Origin: Streptomyces sulphureus DSM 40104 | Lineage (GTDB): Bacteria; Actinomycetota; Actinomycetes; Streptomycetales; Streptomycetaceae | Assembly (NCBI RefSeq): GCF_000381025.1 | Contig: NZ_KB905814.1 | Span: forward strand, 726,129-790,128 | Direction: 5' to 3' | Length of the DNA: 64,000 nt | In this document: one piece after another, positions 16,640-25,899 of the stretch | Numbering within the stretch: position 1 is the first letter of the stretch | How the letters are laid out: every line of letters begins with the position of its first letter | Notes under the pieces: model-generated | Seen by the model: the letters and a program-made list of their open reading frames with translations, nothing else | Databases searched by the model: none | Told to the model about the DNA's origin: nothing | Translations under genes and position numbers: made by a program

Positions 16640-17854
16640 TCAGACCTGGCTGTAGCCGTCGAGGAAGTGCGCGATCCGGGTGACCGCCTCGGCGAGCTCG
16701 TCGGCCGGGGGAAGGTTGACGATCCGGAAGTGGTCGGGCTCGGGCCAGTTGAAGCCGGTGCCGTGGACGATCATGATCTTCTCCTGGCGGAGCAGGTCGA
16801 TCACCATCTGCCGGTCGTCCTTGACCTTGTGCACCTTCGGGTCGAGCCGTGGGAACGCGTAGATGGCGCCCTTCGGCTTCACGCAGGTGACGCCGGGGAT
16901 CTGGGTGAGCAGGTCGTAGGCGACGTCGCGCTGCTCCAGCAGCCGCCCACCCGGCAGCACCAGGTCCTGGATCGACTGCCGGCCGCCGAGCGCCGCCGCA
17001 ACCGCGTGCTGCGCGGGCATGTTGGCGCAGAGCCGCATGTTGGCGAGGATCGTGAGCCCCTCGATGTAGCTCTCCGCTTCGTCCTTCGGGCCGCACACGG
17101 CGAGCCAGCCGCTGCGGTACCCGGCGACGCGGTACGCCTTCGAGAGGCCGTTGAAGGTGAGCACCATCAGGTCGGGCGCGACGGTGGCCGTGGGGGTGTG
17201 GACCGCACCGTCGTAGAGGATCTTGTCGTAGATCTCGTCCGAGCAGACGACAAGTTGGTGTCGGCGGGCGATCTCCGTGAGGCCCCGCAGCATCTCCTCG
17301 CTGTAGACCGCGCCCGTCGGGTTGTTCGGGTTGATGATGACGAGCGCCTTGGTGCGGTCGGTGATCTTCCGCTCGATGTCGGCGAGGTCGGGCATCCAGT
17401 CGGCCTGCTCGTCGCAGCGGTAGTGGACGGCGGTGCCGCCCGAGAGGGAGACGGAGGCCGTCCACAGCGGGTAGTCGGGCGCCGGGACGAGGACCTCGTC
17501 CCCGTCGTCGAGGAGCGCCTGCATCGACATCTGGATCAACTCGGACGCGCCGTTGCCGAGGTAGACGTCCTCGACGTGGAGGTCCTCGATGCCCTGGTTC
17601 TGGTAGTGCTGCACGACGGCGCGGCGTGCGGCGAGGAGGCCCTTGGCATCGCCGTACCCGTGCGAGGTACCGACGTTGCGGAGCATGTCCTCGAGGATCT
17701 CCGGCGGGCAGTCGAACCCGAAGGCCGCCGGGTTGCCCGTGTTGAGCTTGAGGATGCGGTGACCTGCCGCCTCCAGCCGCATCGCCTCCTCAAGGACCGG
17801 GCCCCGGATCTCGTAACAGACGTTGGCGAGCTTGGTCGACTGGATCACCTGCAT
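16640..17854 (-). CDS. PLP-dependent aminotransferase (AlaA-type)
   Basis: 404-aa class I/II fold-type I aminotransferase, most like glutamate-pyruvate (alanine) transaminases of the AlaA group. Visible: LNTGNPAAFGFDCP near the N-terminus, GYGDAKGLLAARRAV, the NPNNPTGAVYSEEML cofactor segment, the PLP lysine in FNGLSKAYRVAGYRSGW, and the FRIVNLPP arginine near the end. The ATG at 17854 has GGTGG upstream; the frame extends further but without homology. Single gene, divergent from a TetR regulator. Confidence 0.9.
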   Translation of the reverse strand: MQVIQSTKLANVCYEIRGPVLEEAMRLEAAGHRILKLNTGNPAAFGFDCPPEILEDMLRNVGTSHGYGDAKGLLAARRAVVQHYQNQGIEDLHVEDVYLGNGASELIQMSMQALLDDGDEVLVPAPDYPLWTASVSLSGGTAVHYRCDEQADWMPDLADIERKITDRTKALVIINPNNPTGAVYSEEMLRGLTEIARRHQLVVCSDEIYDKILYDGAVHTPTATVAPDLMVLTFNGLSKAYRVAGYRSGWLAVCGPKDEAESYIEGLTILANMRLCANMPAQHAVAAALGGRQSIQDLVLPGGRLLEQRDVAYDLLTQIPGVTCVKPKGAIYAFPRLDPKVHKVKDDRQMVIDLLRQEKIMIVHGTGFNWPEPDHFRIVNLPPADELAEAVTRIAHFLDGYSQV

Positions 17855-17996
17855 ATCGCCACCATACGGGCGCTCCGCACGACCCGCTCCGTGTTTTCCC
17901 TCACCCAGCGCTGCCACCCGGCGACGGAACCGGACGCGGGCGTGCGGACGTCCCCGCGCGCACGGCCGTGGCCGTCGGCGCGGGCGATGGCCGACA

Positions 17997-18617
17997 ATGA
18001 CCCACATGCCCTCCGCAGCCACCGGCTCCGCACCCGCGCTCGGGCTGCGCGAGCGGAAGAAGATCCGCACGAGACAGGCCATCCGCGCGGCGGCCTACCG
18101 CCTCTTCGAGGTCCGCGGCTACGACGCGACCCCCGTCGACCGCATCGCCGAGGAGGCCGAGGTCTCCCCCAGCACCGTCTTCCGGTACTTCCCGACCAAG
18201 GAGGACATGGTCCTCCCCGACGAGTACGACGTACTGATCGGCGAGGCACTCGCCCGGCGCCCCGCCACCGAGTCGCCCGTCCGCGCCGTCGGCGGTGCCG
18301 TCGCCTCGGCCCTGCACGAGGTCTACCAGCGCGACGGTCGCGAGATGCAGCTCCGGCTCCACCTGCTGCGGGAGATCCCCGCGCTCCGCAGCCGCGCCGC
18401 CGACCACGGAGCCGAGACGGTGCGCGTCCTCGCGCGCATCCTCGCGGACCGCACCGGACGCCCGGTCGACGACCTCGAACTCCGGGTCGTCTGTACCGCG
18501 TTGGTCGCCTCGCTCACCGAGGTCGTCTTCGGCTGGATCGACTCCGGCACGCACGACGACCTCCCCGCGCTCGTCGACCGCACCCTGGCCACGCTGGAGC
18601 GCGGGCTCACTCTCTGA
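17997..18617 (+). CDS. TetR-family transcriptional regulator
   Basis: 206 aa. The N-terminal helix-turn-helix (about residues 20-65) reads IRAAAYRLFEVRGYDATPV, then IAEEAEVSPSTVFRYFPTKED, a canonical TetR pattern. The C-terminal ligand domain is of the MftR-like type with a DLELRVVCTALVASLTEVVFGW helix. The start is uncertain: ATG at 17997 or the second in-frame ATG at 18006; neither has a strong site. Divergent from the aminotransferase. Target and ligand unknown. Confidence 0.88.
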   Translation: MTHMPSAATGSAPALGLRERKKIRTRQAIRAAAYRLFEVRGYDATPVDRIAEEAEVSPSTVFRYFPTKEDMVLPDEYDVLIGEALARRPATESPVRAVGGAVASALHEVYQRDGREMQLRLHLLREIPALRSRAADHGAETVRVLARILADRTGRPVDDLELRVVCTALVASLTEVVFGWIDSGTHDDLPALVDRTLATLERGLTL

Positions 18618-18669
18618 GAGAGCGCTCCTGCCGTGCGGAGCGGTCGCGGACCCCGGCCATTGTCCGTAC

Positions 18670-20712
18670 CTACGCCCCGTCGACCGACGGCTCCAACTGC
18701 TGCACCAGTTCCTCGGTGTCCGTCGTCGGACGGGCGCAGACGAAGCCGCGGCAGACGTATGCGGCCGGCTGCCCGTCGAGCAACGGCCGGTCGGCGAGGA
18801 GCGGAACAGCCGCCTCGTCGCCGGGCTCGCCCGCGGCGACCACCGCGCCGGGAGCCGTCGTCAGCAGTGCGGTGCGGTGGAGCCGCGCCGTCGCCGACGC
18901 GTCGTGCGGGCCGACGACGGCGACCTCGCGCGGCCCGTCGAGGGCTGCTTCCGCCGCCGACAGGCCCCAGCCGAGGAAGCGCGGCGCCCGGGCCGCGAGC
19001 GGGCGCAGGACGCCCAACGCCTGCTCGGCCGCGGTGCGGTGGCGCTCGCTGCCCGTGTACGCCGCGTACGAGAGGAGGGCTGCCGCCGCCGCGTTCCAAC
19101 CCGAAGGGGTGGCACCGTCCGTCGGGTCCTGCGGGCGGCGGATGAGCGCCTCGGCGTCGTCTGCGGTGTCGAAGAGGGCGCCCTCCTCGCCGCCGAACCG
19201 GGTGAGGACGGTCTCCAGCAGCGAGCCGGCGCGCTCCCACCACTCGGCGCTGCCCGTGACGGCGTAGAGCGCGAGGTAGCCCTCGGCCACGTCGCCGTAG
19301 TCCTCCAACACCCCTGCGTTCGCTCCCGCTTCGCCGTCCCGCGAGGTGCGCACCAGCCGGCCGTGCGCGTCCGTGTGGACCTCGGCGATCAGGCGGGCCG
19401 CGCGCTCGGCCGCGCGTACGAGGTCGGGGCGCTCGAAGTACGCGCCCGCCTCGGCGAGGGCCGCGACGGCGAGGCCGTTCCAGGCCGCCACGACCTTCTC
19501 GTCACGCGCCGGCCTGGGGCGCGTCGACCGTGCAGCGAGGAGCCGGGCACGTAGCGAGTCGGCGCGACCTGCATCCAACGGGGGTGCGTCGTCAGGGAGT
19601 TGAAGGACGGAGGCGCCCTCCTCGAAGGTGCCCTCGACCGTGACGCCGTACCGCTCGGCGGCGGCCTCGGCGTCCTCGTCGCCGAGCGCCTCGGCGAGCT
19701 GCGCCGGCGTCCACACGTAGTAGGCGCCCTCGCGGTGGCGGCCCGCGGCGTCCTCGCTGTCGGCGTCGAGCGCCGATGCGAACCCGCCCTGGGACGTGCC
19801 GAGTTCGCGTACGAGGAAGTCGGCGGTCTCCAACGCGACCCGCCTGCCCAACTCCGAACCCGTGGCCCGCCACAGGTGCGCGTAGACGCGGCAGAGCTGC
19901 GCGTTGTCGTAGAGCATCTTCTCGAAGTGGGGCACCGTCCACTCCGCGTCGACCGAGTAGCGCGCGAAGCCGCCGCCGAGCTGGTCGTAGATCCCGCCGC
20001 GCGCCATCGCCTCGCACGTCGCCTCGACCATCTCGAGCGCGCCCTGCGAACCGGTGCGCGCATGGTGGCGCAGCAGGAACTCCAGCACCATCGGCGGCGG
20101 GAACTTCGGCGCACCGCCGAACCCGCCGTACCGCGCGTCGAACTCCCGCGTCAGCCCGAGGAGCGCAGCGCCGGCCTCCTCCTCTCCCGGCGGCTGCGCA
20201 CCGGCCCCGCTGATCGCACGCGAGGCGAGGTCTCGCGTGATCCGCGAGGCGACGTCGGCGACCTCGCCCCGCCGATCCCGCCACGCGGCCTCGACCCCTT
20301 CGAGCACCTGCCGGAAGGACGGCATCCCGTGGCGCGGCACCGGCGGGAAGTACGTCCCGAAGTAGAAGGGTTGCCCCCCCGGGGTGAGAAAGACGGTCAT
20401 CGGCCAGCCGCCCTGCCCCGTCGCCGCCTGCACAGCCTCCATGTACACGGCGTCGACATCGGGCCGCTCCTCGCGGTCGACCTTCACCGCAACGAACCGC
20501 TCGTTGAGATACCGAGCGAGCTCCTCGTCCTCGAACGACTCGCGCGCCATCACGTGACACCAGTGGCAGGCGGAGTAGCCGACGGACAGCAGGACGGGGA
20601 CATCCCGGCGCCGCGCTTCCTCGAACGCCGCGTCGGACCACGGCCACCAGTCGACGGGGTTGTCGGCGTGCTGGAGCAGGTAGGGCGAGGTCGCGCCGGC
20701 CAACCGGTTCAT
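18670..20712 (-). CDS. YyaL/SSP411-type thioredoxin-domain protein
   Basis: 680 aa. The N-terminal thioredoxin-like domain (DUF255) starts at [24 protein letters not shown] and has the redox motif SACHWCHVM (CxxC). It is followed by an alpha/alpha-barrel region of the six-hairpin glycosidase type with [41 protein letters not shown] and [10 protein letters not shown]. The family is conserved from bacteria to man (SPATA20) with no settled function. The ATG at 20712 is fixed by the conserved N-terminus; the ribosome binding site is weak. Its start faces the accessory island. Confidence 0.92.
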   Translation of the reverse strand: MNRLAGATSPYLLQHADNPVDWWPWSDAAFEEARRRDVPVLLSVGYSACHWCHVMARESFEDEELARYLNERFVAVKVDREERPDVDAVYMEAVQAATGQGGWPMTVFLTPGGQPFYFGTYFPPVPRHGMPSFRQVLEGVEAAWRDRRGEVADVASRITRDLASRAISGAGAQPPGEEEAGAALLGLTREFDARYGGFGGAPKFPPPMVLEFLLRHHARTGSQGALEMVEATCEAMARGGIYDQLGGGFARYSVDAEWTVPHFEKMLYDNAQLCRVYAHLWRATGSELGRRVALETADFLVRELGTSQGGFASALDADSEDAAGRHREGAYYVWTPAQLAEALGDEDAEAAAERYGVTVEGTFEEGASVLQLPDDAPPLDAGRADSLRARLLAARSTRPRPARDEKVVAAWNGLAVAALAEAGAYFERPDLVRAAERAARLIAEVHTDAHGRLVRTSRDGEAGANAGVLEDYGDVAEGYLALYAVTGSAEWWERAGSLLETVLTRFGGEEGALFDTADDAEALIRRPQDPTDGATPSGWNAAAAALLSYAAYTGSERHRTAAEQALGVLRPLAARAPRFLGWGLSAAEAALDGPREVAVVGPHDASATARLHRTALLTTAPGAVVAAGEPGDEAAVPLLADRPLLDGQPAAYVCRGFVCARPTTDTEELVQQLEPSVDGA

Positions 20713-20909
20713 ACGATCCAGGCTCTCACAGGGCTCGGCACGACCTACGAAGCCTTTACGGGATCGCTTAGCTTGGCTGAAGTGCACTTGTGAGCCATCA
20801 CCTGGTGGCCGGCTCACGCCTACTCCGAACCGGCCTGCCCGACCCCTCGGAACAGTACGCTGGGCGCAGCAGCGCCAGACCTGCCAAGTCTCCTCGAAGG
20901 AGGTACACC

Positions 20910-21476
20910 ATGACCGCCGAGATGGTGGCGCCCGCGTGGATGCATGCGCAGATCAGCGCGGAACAGTACGACTCCTGGTCCGAGGAACAGTGCGCCGGCA
21001 TCGAGATCGTGGACGGGATGGTCGTCGTGAGCCCGAGCGCCTCCAAGCGCCACAACCGGCTTGCCCGCGTTCTGGCCAACGCACTGGACACCGCCGCAGG
21101 CACGGACTGGAACGCAGACACGGACTTCGACGTCCGCCTGCAGGACGTTCCGCTCACCAACCGCCGTCCTGATGTCATCGTCTACCGCGCGGAGACCATC
21201 GACCTCACGCCCACCCGCCCCGAGCATGTACTCCTGGTCGTCGAGGTTGTGTCGCCCGGTTCGGAGACCACGGACAGGATCGTGAAGGTGGACCAGTACG
21301 CCAAGGCCGGCATCCCCTTCTACTGGCGCATCGAACAGGCTGCCACCGGAGTGCCCATCACCTACACCTACGTCCTTGACCCCGCCACCAAGGCTTACAG
21401 GGACGGCGAGATGTTCACCGGCGTGATCAAGGCTGCCGCACCCTTCGCTGTCACCGTGGACCTGGGAATCATCTGA
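20910..21476 (+). CDS. Uma2-family (DUF820) nuclease-fold protein
   Basis: 188-aa PD-(D/E)XK-fold protein of the Uma2 family, abundant in Streptomyces and cyanobacteria. Core motifs: [10 protein letters not shown], the Asp of RRPDVIVY, the Glu of [15 protein letters not shown] and the Lys of [18 protein letters not shown]. It is presumed to be an endonuclease or a derived transposon-linked protein; activity is unproven. The ATG at 20910 has a near-perfect GAAGGAGG site. It stands at the left border of the accessory island; a broken copy of its last 45 codons sits about 8 kb away at the far side. Confidence 0.88.
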   Translation: MTAEMVAPAWMHAQISAEQYDSWSEEQCAGIEIVDGMVVVSPSASKRHNRLARVLANALDTAAGTDWNADTDFDVRLQDVPLTNRRPDVIVYRAETIDLTPTRPEHVLLVVEVVSPGSETTDRIVKVDQYAKAGIPFYWRIEQAATGVPITYTYVLDPATKAYRDGEMFTGVIKAAAPFAVTVDLGII

Positions 21477-21740
21477 TAGCGCTGGAAGCGCACTTCTTCA
21501 TGACTGAGCAACAGAGACGATGCGCCGGGGTACCGCGCCTTCTCGGAGGCCTCAGGTCCCCACTCTCACCAGTCGGCAAAGTCGTCGGCGTACTGAATTT
21601 GCTGCGGCACAGCCACGCCAACCCGGGAATGGGCCCGGGCGGACGTCGGAACAGGCTCCCCTTATCCTCGGCGCCATAGGCGCATTGCCCTGGTGATCAG
21701 ACCTATTCAGGGCGCCAAAGCTTCGAGGGGTAAACAAGTG

Positions 21741-23201
21741 ATGGAACCCACCGCAGGTGGCGGCACGGAAAAGACCCGTGAGCGAGCCTCGTATCTGATC
21801 GAGGGACGACGGGTGCGAATTTCGGATTTGGTGGATGCCGGGCTGCTGCCCGCGGGCACCCAGCTCACCTTTGAGCGCAAGCGATCCGGAAGAGTGCATC
21901 TAGCGCAGGTAACTGCGGATGGCAAGATCGAACTGCGGGACGGGCGAAAGTTTAAGACCCCCTCCAAGGCAGCCGCTGCAACTGTGGGAGGTGGATCTTT
22001 CGACGGCTGGACCTCGTGGGCGCTGGACAACGGCACCTTGCTGGACAACCTACGGCAGGAACTGCTGGACGCTGTGGTGGAGAAGCCGCTCTCCGACAGT
22101 CCCGCAGCCACTAGCTCCGCCGACAGGCACGCCTGGTTGAAGCACGCACGGAGGCAAGCCGACGCGGGCACCTGCATCTCCCTATCCGTTAGGGACCTGC
22201 TGGTCTGGTGGGGCGCGTCCAAGCGCGGCTACCGGGTCAGCGAACGGGCATCGGCCGAGTTGGCGAACCACGGCTTGTCCACCGTGCCAGATTTCACAGC
22301 TGTGGGCCTCGACGACCAGGTCACTCTGGTCGGACCGCCGGTGGACACCGAGGGGGATCAGGAGGAGGAGGCGGGGCACCACCCGGCAGCCGAGCAGAAG
22401 GCAGCGAGGGAGCACGAGGACAAGGAGACGACCGGCGCGCCGGGGCCCACCACCTCCGAGCAAGACGAGGACTTGCCGACGCAACAAGGGCAGGCAGTCG
22501 GAAACCTACCTTCGGCGCTCAAAGGGGTGACCTCTGTGACCTCCTCTGCGAGCTTCGAGGAGGCATTCACCAAGATGCGCCTCAACGCGTATTCACAGCT
22601 ACCGGTGCTGGATGGACCTCGGAATTTGCGAGGGGCCGTCACCTGGGAATCCATCGCACGAGCGCGCCATGCGAACGCCGCAGCCCAGTTTCCCGATGCC
22701 ATCATCGATGCTCACGCGGTCAGCTACACCGACCACCTGATCGACGTCCTGTCCGACATGGAACGGTTCGGCTTCGTCCTGGTCAAAGACCAGACGAACC
22801 AGATCGCCGGAATCATCACCGTCGCCGATATGGCCGCCGAATACGGCGCCACGGCCCGTCCGTTCCTACTCATCGGTGACCTAGACCGGCAACTGCGTTG
22901 GGTCATCTCGGAGGGCCTGGACCTTGCAGAGGTGATCGCGCTCTGCGATCCGGATGGACGCCGGAAGCTTACCGCCTTCGACCAACTGTCCTATGGGGAC
23001 TACCAGCAGGTCCTGAGTAACCAGAAGCAGTGGGACAGGCTGGGCTGGCCGCTAGACCGCAAGTCCTTCACGGCCCGTCTCGACGAACTGCGCGAGATCC
23101 GCAACGAACTGATGCACTTCAACGACAAGGACAAGGTTGGCGACTCAGCGATACCCATGCTCCGCAACATGATCGAACTTCTGCGCGAACACGGAGGCTG
23201 A
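21741..23201 (+). CDS. RAMA-CBS-HEPN multidomain protein, candidate defence effector
   Basis: 486 aa. Residues about 20-95 form a RAMA domain (RVRISDLVDAGLLPAGTQL, then strands ending GGGSFDGWTSW), a module linked to sensing or reading modified DNA. Residues 145-197 are an unassigned small domain (SLSVRDLLVWWG and GLSTVPDF), then an acidic linker to 250. Residues 256-375 look like a CBS-domain pair, a nucleotide-sensing module. Residues 380-486 are a HEPN domain with RNELMH at 454-459, the Rx4H RNase motif. The architecture suggests a DNA- or nucleotide-triggered RNase. The ATG at 21741 (or GTG 21738) follows GAGGGG. Codon use is less GC-biased than the core genes. Confidence 0.8.
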   Translation: MEPTAGGGTEKTRERASYLIEGRRVRISDLVDAGLLPAGTQLTFERKRSGRVHLAQVTADGKIELRDGRKFKTPSKAAAATVGGGSFDGWTSWALDNGTLLDNLRQELLDAVVEKPLSDSPAATSSADRHAWLKHARRQADAGTCISLSVRDLLVWWGASKRGYRVSERASAELANHGLSTVPDFTAVGLDDQVTLVGPPVDTEGDQEEEAGHHPAAEQKAAREHEDKETTGAPGPTTSEQDEDLPTQQGQAVGNLPSALKGVTSVTSSASFEEAFTKMRLNAYSQLPVLDGPRNLRGAVTWESIARARHANAAAQFPDAIIDAHAVSYTDHLIDVLSDMERFGFVLVKDQTNQIAGIITVADMAAEYGATARPFLLIGDLDRQLRWVISEGLDLAEVIALCDPDGRRKLTAFDQLSYGDYQQVLSNQKQWDRLGWPLDRKSFTARLDELREIRNELMHFNDKDKVGDSAIPMLRNMIELLREHGG

Positions 23202-23991
23202 GGCACGGCGTCGAGAAGCCCCAGGACCCGAGCTGGGACGCGGAGGACATGTCCGTGTCTTCCCACAGAGTCGATCGGTGAGCTCCGCGCTCGAAAAAGT
23301 CATCGCGGGCCGTCCGGTTACATTACCGGGGCCTCACATTCTGGACGACTTCGAGCGTGCCCGGAGCGAAGGCGCTGCTCGCGACCAGGGCCGCCAGGAG
23401 GTCCACCGCAGTATCTTCCACGGGCCAGTCCAGCTGAAGGGCGTTCGTGCAGAACAACCACAGTTGAAACACAAGAATGGACAACGAGCACACCTCCCTG
23501 ATAAGCACGGCAACCGCATCGACGGGCCGACACAGGTCGAGGGCGTACAGAACAACTGTTTCTCAGCCGGTCCGGCAAGCCCACCCGGCACGTGGGCGAC
23601 GGCGGAACGCGCGGATCCGCTCGCTTTCGGTAGGCACCGCCCCCGCCCGCAGGAAGGCCAGCAGCTTCGGCACCCCTACGTGGCTCGGGACGTCGATGTT
23701 CCGTTTGCGCCCTATAATCGCCCGACTCAGCACCGGCGGCTTCCTGGTCGTCACCGGCGGCTCGACCGCGGGGGAGACCCGAGCCATGCGGGCCGAACCC
23801 GCCGGGTGCCAGGCGTGGGCTCCCCTCGCACTGCCGACCTGCGGCCAATCACGGGCCTGAAACCGCCCTTGGCGAAAGGCCAGGTGCCGTGGCTGGATGA
23901 TGTCGAGGACCACATTCGCGCGGGCCGGAGCCCGCGCTCCCCCGACTCTCTTTATTGTGCAAGTGACAGTAACTGAAGTACTCTGCAGACC
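23202..23991. other. Gene-poor stretch with decayed appearance
   Basis: 790 bases with several overlapping frames, none clearly coding. The best is a minus-strand frame (GTG 23508 to 23323, 61 aa) with a hydrophobic SLSILVFQLWLF segment and DLLAALVASSAFAPGTL. It looks like the tail of a small two-helix membrane protein but has no ribosome binding site. Probably remnants, plus the promoter of the NUDIX gene near the right end. Confidence 0.4.
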
Positions 23992-24732
23992 ATGCAACAT
24001 GACGCGTGGTCACCTCCTCCTGTCTTACTGACGGTCGATCTCGTGATCCTGACGCTGCGGGAGGGCCACCTGCACACCCTCCTGGTGGAGCGGGGTGAAG
24101 ACCCCTTCCGCGGTATGTCCGCCCTGCCCGGAGGATTCCTGAACCACGACGGCGAGGAGATTCTGGATGCCGCTCACCGCGAACTGAGCGAGGAAACGGC
24201 CCTGACATCCAGCTGGGTCCACCTTGAACAGCTGGGCGTGTACGGGGAATCGGGCCGCGACCCCCGCGGCCGAGTCGTCTCCGTGGCACACCTGGCGATC
24301 GCGCCGGGACTGCCCAACCCGGTCGCGGGGACGGATGCCACCGATGCCGCGTGGGTTCCCGCGCACGCCGTGCTGTCGGGAAAGGTGGAACTCGCCTTCG
24401 ACCACCGCCGAATCGCAACGGACGGGATCGAATACGCGCGTACCAAGCTTGAGTTCTCGTCGCTGGCCACGGCCTTCTGCGGGGCGGAATTCACCATCGC
24501 AGAGCTACAACAGGTGTATGAGGCCGTCTGGGGCACCGCACTCGACACTCGCAACTTCTACCGCAAAGTCCAGGCCGCGAAGGGATTCATCATCCCCGTC
24601 GGTGCGGACCGCAGGAGCACGGGCGGCCGGCCCGCACAGCTATACCGGGCCGGCCCGAAGACCGTGCTTTTCCCGCCACTGATCCGCCCCGCGCCGCCCG
24701 CAACGGAAGAGAAAACGAGAGAGGAAGAGTAA
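23992..24732 (+). CDS. NUDIX-domain protein with NrtR-type winged helix
   Basis: 246 aa. An N-terminal NUDIX domain (residues 10-145) is joined to a C-terminal winged helix (165-222; FTIAELQQVYEAVWGT, then FYRKVQAAKGFI and GGRPAQLY), the architecture of NrtR repressors that sense ADP-ribose or NAD-related nucleotides. The NUDIX box (47-71) is degenerate: one extra residue between its Gly and first Glu, and Ala for the last Gly, though RELSEE is kept. This favours ligand sensing over hydrolysis. It heads a tight cluster: its stop is immediately followed by the nucleosidase gene, whose likely ribosome binding site lies inside this gene's last codons. Confidence 0.85.
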   Translation: MQHDAWSPPPVLLTVDLVILTLREGHLHTLLVERGEDPFRGMSALPGGFLNHDGEEILDAAHRELSEETALTSSWVHLEQLGVYGESGRDPRGRVVSVAHLAIAPGLPNPVAGTDATDAAWVPAHAVLSGKVELAFDHRRIATDGIEYARTKLEFSSLATAFCGAEFTIAELQQVYEAVWGTALDTRNFYRKVQAAKGFIIPVGADRRSTGGRPAQLYRAGPKTVLFPPLIRPAPPATEEKTREEE

Positions 24733-24750
24733 TAGCTGTCGAAAGACCCG

Positions 24751-25899
24751 GTGGTGATTCTCACCGCCCTCAATCTCGAGTATCAGGCCGTACGTCAGAA
24801 GCTGGCGAGTCTGCAGACGCACCGTCATGAGCGTGGTACCCGGTTCGAAGTGGGAACCGTGCAGGGTACCTCGTGCCGTGTCGCACTCGGCCTGACGAGC
24901 AAGGGGAACCATTCCGCCGCGGTGATCGCCGAACGCGCGATTCAGGAGTTCTCGCCGGTGGCCGTGCTGTTCGTCGGGATCGCTGGCGCTTTATGGGACG
25001 CCACGAGGTTAGGTGACGTCGTCATGGCGTCACACGTGTACGCATATCACGGTGGGACCGGCGAGGACGACGGGCTCAAAGCACGCCCCCGGGTGTGGGA
25101 GGCACCGCACGACATCAGCCAGCTCGCCTCGCACCTGGCCCGTTTGAACGACTGGGCGGGTTCTGCCTCCGGCTGCGAGGACGCGCCACAGGTTCGCTTC
25201 GGGGCGATCGCCGCCGGCGAAGTCGTCCAAAACTCAAGAATCTCGGCCGAGGCGAAGTGGATTCGGCAGCACTACAACGACGCTCTCGCCATCGAGATGG
25301 AGGCGGCCGGTGTGGCGCAGGCCGGCCATCTCAACGGGGCCCCGGTGGCCATCATTCGGGGAATCAGCGACCGGGCGGACGGCACGAAGAACAGCACGGA
25401 CGACCGCAACTGGCAGCCGCAGGCCGCAGCGAACGCAGCGGCGTTCGCTATCCGACTGATAGTGGAACTGGCAGCGGAACAGGAGGAGACCCCCGTGCCC
25501 CGGGACGGCAGGGTCCCTTCGGCCGACCGGCCCGACCGACACGTCAGCAATACCGTTCACAGCAGCACCGTCGGCATCATGGCCGACTCGGTCACGGACA
25601 GCAGCGTTCACATGAACATGGTTCCGCAGAAGTCCGGCCCGATAAATCTGATCGCGGCGCTCAACGGTTTCCGCGGAAGTTTGAGGCGGCACCACGCTGA
25701 AGGCGCCCTCGACGAGGACACCTACCGGGAGGCCTTGGCCGACCTGGACTCCGCCCTCCGGTCGGCCAGGGGAAACAGCCCAGATTCGTCGAAGCAGGCG
25801 ACCATGACGCTCAGGAGACTGCGCGGATTGGTCGTGGAGTGCCCTGGGCTGATGGCCGAGCTAGCCCCCTTGGTCGCCACAGCCGGAGACCGGGCATGA
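24751..25899 (+). CDS. Nucleosidase (PNP/MTAN-like) with C-terminal beta-repeat and helical tail
   Basis: 382 aa from GTG 24751. Residues 1-242 form a PNP/UDP phosphorylase-fold domain like MTA/SAH nucleosidases: VILTALNLEYQAVR, FVGIAGA (74-80), the purine/ribose segment AIEMEAAGVA (180-189) and RGISDRAD (203-210). Then comes a beta-repeat-like patch at 266-290 (SSTVGIMADSVTDSSV), shared with the next protein, and a helical tail (296-382). In conflict systems such domains cleave nucleotides or NAD-type signals. The best ribosome binding site (GGAAG) is 8 bases before an in-frame CTG at 24736, so LSKDPVVILTAL may be the real start. The stop overlaps the next ATG by 4 bases (ATGA). Confidence 0.8.
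   Translation: MVILTALNLEYQAVRQKLASLQTHRHERGTRFEVGTVQGTSCRVALGLTSKGNHSAAVIAERAIQEFSPVAVLFVGIAGALWDATRLGDVVMASHVYAYHGGTGEDDGLKARPRVWEAPHDISQLASHLARLNDWAGSASGCEDAPQVRFGAIAAGEVVQNSRISAEAKWIRQHYNDALAIEMEAAGVAQAGHLNGAPVAIIRGISDRADGTKNSTDDRNWQPQAAANAAAFAIRLIVELAAEQEETPVPRDGRVPSADRPDRHVSNTVHSSTVGIMADSVTDSSVHMNMVPQKSGPINLIAALNGFRGSLRRHHAEGALDEDTYREALADLDSALRSARGNSPDSSKQATMTLRRLRGLVVECPGLMAELAPLVATAGDRA

Noticed and set aside
20790..20817. GTGAGCC/GGCTCAC inverted repeat upstream of uma2
   Set aside because: Only 7-bp arms with a mismatched interior; no reason to call it an operator or terminator.
21540..21640. Minus-strand sequence ending IQYADDFADW before a stop, upstream of the RAMA gene
   Set aside because: Looks like a protein tail but only about 20 codons are open with protein-like character; too short to support a remnant call.
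23278..23976. 232-aa plus-strand frame between the RAMA and NUDIX genes
   Set aside because: Composition is that of a random frame (many Pro, Arg, Gly, no hydrophobic core) and there is no ribosome binding site.
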